Source of the DNA: Rubrobacteraceae bacterium | GTDB lineage: Bacteria > Actinomycetota > Rubrobacteria > Rubrobacterales > Rubrobacteraceae | Reading direction: 5' to 3' | DNA: 7,379 bases | Assembly: GCA_013698525.1 (NCBI GenBank) | Contig: JACCSM010000376.1 | Location: 1 to 7,379, forward strand | Shown here: piece after piece, positions 6,256 to 7,379 of the stretch | Layout of the letters: each line of letters opens with the position of its first letter | Numbering within the stretch: position 1 is the first letter of the stretch | The notes under the pieces: model-generated | What the model saw: only the letters and a program-made list of their open reading frames with translations | Database searches by the model: none | Told to the model about the DNA's origin: nothing | Translations under genes and position numbers: made by a program

Positions 6256-7110
6256 ATGAGAAGGACGAGCATTCTGATGGTGATGGTAGCGGCAGCCATG
6301 CTGCTTGCGAGCGGGGTAGCGCTTGCCGCGACGTTCCGGGGCACCGACGGCGACGACAAGATCATCGGCACCAAGGAGTCCGACCAGATCTTTGGCCTGG
6401 GCGGCAAGGATGTGCTGGAAGGCCGAGGTGGCGGCGACGTGATCCACGGCGGGCCGGGCAACGACACAGGCTCCGGCGATTCGGGCAACGACACCATCCA
6501 TCTCGGACCTGGTAACGACGGTACTCCGCCACCTCCGTCCTGTTCGCCCGGAGGCGGCTGTGTTAGTACTGGTTCCGGGTATTTCGCAGGAGGCTTGGGC
6601 AAGGACGTGATATACGGCGGAGATGGCGCTGATCGGATATCCGGAGATCGTATTATTGAGTTCGGCAGTGACACCGAGGGCGGAGCCGACATTATATACG
6701 GTGAGGATGGGAACGACATCATAGATGGCGATGCTGGCTCCAATACCTTGTATGGCGGGGATGGCAACGACACTCTCGGAACCAACAACTTTATCTATTC
6801 GGAAGTCTGGTACGGTGGTGCGGGAGACGACTTCATCATACGACACCATAGTACTGAGGCTTCTGGGAGCGAGGTGGCTAAAAGCGACACCTTTTACGGC
6901 GGGGACGGGGACGACCGCTTTTATATAGAGGCCTATACGAATGGAGACCTCTTCTACACGGGCGCCGGTAAAGACCGGCTCCTGGTAGGTGAGGTTGTTG
7001 GTCCGGGGAAGAACCGCGTCTACTGCGGGAGCGGCTACGACACCGTCGAATATTACGGCAGCCGCCAGGACCTCGTCACCCACGACTGCGAAAAAGTGCA
7101 TCGTTTGTAA
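6256..7110 (+). CDS. Secreted RTX-like calcium-binding repeat protein
   Basis: This 284-residue protein starts at ATG 6256, with AAAGGGG 7 nt upstream. Residues 1-24 are a signal peptide (MRR, then a hydrophobic core, ending ALA before Ala25), so the product is exported. Two blocks of hemolysin-type GGxGxDxhx nonapeptides follow. Block one is at about 29-88 (GTDGDDKIIG, GPGNDTGSG, GNDTIHLG). Block two is at about 112-250 (GGLGKDVIYGGDGADRISG, GEDGNDIIDG, YGGDGNDTLG, YGGDGDDRFY). These stack as a parallel beta-roll binding calcium ions. A Pro/Cys linker (TPPPPSCSPGGGC, Cys96 and Cys102) separates the blocks. The C-terminus is a capping segment with Cys257 and Cys278 (YCGSGYDTVEYYG and HDCEKV), so two disulfides are possible. 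There is no enzymatic domain or type I secretion partner, so export is probably by Sec. The partner and role (cell-surface adhesion, matrix or calcium buffering) are unknown. A decayed relative follows downstream. Confidence 0.93.
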   Translation: MRRTSILMVMVAAAMLLASGVALAATFRGTDGDDKIIGTKESDQIFGLGGKDVLEGRGGGDVIHGGPGNDTGSGDSGNDTIHLGPGNDGTPPPPSCSPGGGCVSTGSGYFAGGLGKDVIYGGDGADRISGDRIIEFGSDTEGGADIIYGEDGNDIIDGDAGSNTLYGGDGNDTLGTNNFIYSEVWYGGAGDDFIIRHHSTEASGSEVAKSDTFYGGDGDDRFYIEAYTNGDLFYTGAGKDRLLVGEVVGPGKNRVYCGSGYDTVEYYGSRQDLVTHDCEKVHRL

Positions 7111-7211
7111 CCGAGGATGAAACCCACGAGCGCACAGTAGGCTCACTCGAAAACCTCTGTCAGATCTCGCCGTACTGAGCCAGAGCGATTTTTCCTTGCT
7201 GTGGTTCGGTA

Positions 7212-7379
7212 GGTTGCCCGGGCATGGACGTCATGTGCGGCGGCGTAAGGAGCAGCGACGACCACCTCGATGGTGGGGCGGGTGACGACTCGATCTCCGG
7301 TGAGGTGGGCGGCGATGTTATCTTCGGGGTGACGGCTTCGACTTCATCTTCGGCGGCCCTGATAGCTACCCTTCTTGCC
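7212..7379 (+). pseudogene. Frameshifted RTX-like repeat fragment
   Basis: Translation from 7212 gives RTX-like units: GCPGMDVMCGG, LDGGAGDDSISG and GGDVIFG. At a run of four G (7326-7329) the repeat pattern jumps to the next frame and continues as GDGFDFIFGGPD up to the edge, as expected from a one-base deletion. The similarity begins upstream of the only ATG (7224), the first in-frame stop upstream is at 7176-7178, and no signal peptide or good ribosome site precedes it. This looks like the remnant of a second calcium-binding repeat protein, perhaps a tandem duplicate of the neighbour. A sequencing error at the G run, with the gene continuing past the window, is the alternative. The 100 bp between 7111 and 7211 hold no gene I can support. 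Confidence 0.6.

Noticed and set aside
6178..7146. Long minus-strand open frame opposite the RTX-like gene
   Set aside because: It is a repetitive antisense reading of the Gly-Asp repeats. The sense strand has a signal peptide, a ribosome site and calcium-binding motifs.
7140..7193. Rho-independent terminator before the T run at 7189-7193
   Set aside because: The upstream stem is imperfect, with mismatches in the middle. I could not draw a stable GC-rich hairpin next to the T run.

Overview
The window is GC-rich with actinobacterial-style genes: GTG starts, Shine-Dalgarno sites, a tRNA without encoded CCA, and cyclase-ATPase-TPR proteins. The mix of class III cyclase/STAND proteins, exported RTX-like calcium-binding proteins and an IS1182-type transposase suggests a deep-branching actinobacterium such as Rubrobacter. 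That placement is inference from protein style, not a search.

Left part (1-1077): the N-terminus of a membrane-anchored coiled-coil protein reads leftward off the edge. It appears to share a compact divergent promoter region with an initiator tRNA-fMet gene (337-410, + strand). Next, on the minus strand, comes a small polytopic membrane protein of DUF6010 type (524-934).

Middle (1078-2850): a complete insertion sequence of the IS1182 family. It has 24-bp imperfect terminal inverted repeats, one intact DDE transposase with a clear ribosome binding site, and a possible 4-bp AAAG target duplication. It lies in the extreme 3' end of a small class III adenylyl/guanylyl cyclase gene and has replaced that gene's last codons. 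Joining the flanks through AAAG restores a reading frame that stops nine codons later. The target was therefore probably a stand-alone cyclase of about 181 residues whose catalytic core survived.

Right-middle (2812-6118): a two-gene minus-strand operon. The upstream gene encodes a 918-residue protein with a cyclase domain, an NB-ARC-like STAND ATPase and a TPR-rich C-terminus, but no terminal LuxR helix-turn-helix. The small cyclase follows with an 8-nt overlap, so the two are probably translationally coupled. The two cyclase domains share an 81-bp stretch of identical DNA.

Right end (6119-7379): a 137-bp divergent intergenic region separates the operon from a secreted RTX-like calcium-binding repeat protein (6256-7110, + strand). 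About 100 bp beyond its stop lies a second, frameshifted RTX-like fragment that runs off the window.

The genes suggest cAMP-type signalling gated by an ATPase switch, next to a secreted calcium-binding protein. A functional link between the two is only suggested by shared intergenic DNA. I found no CRISPR array, phage module or convincing defence cassette.
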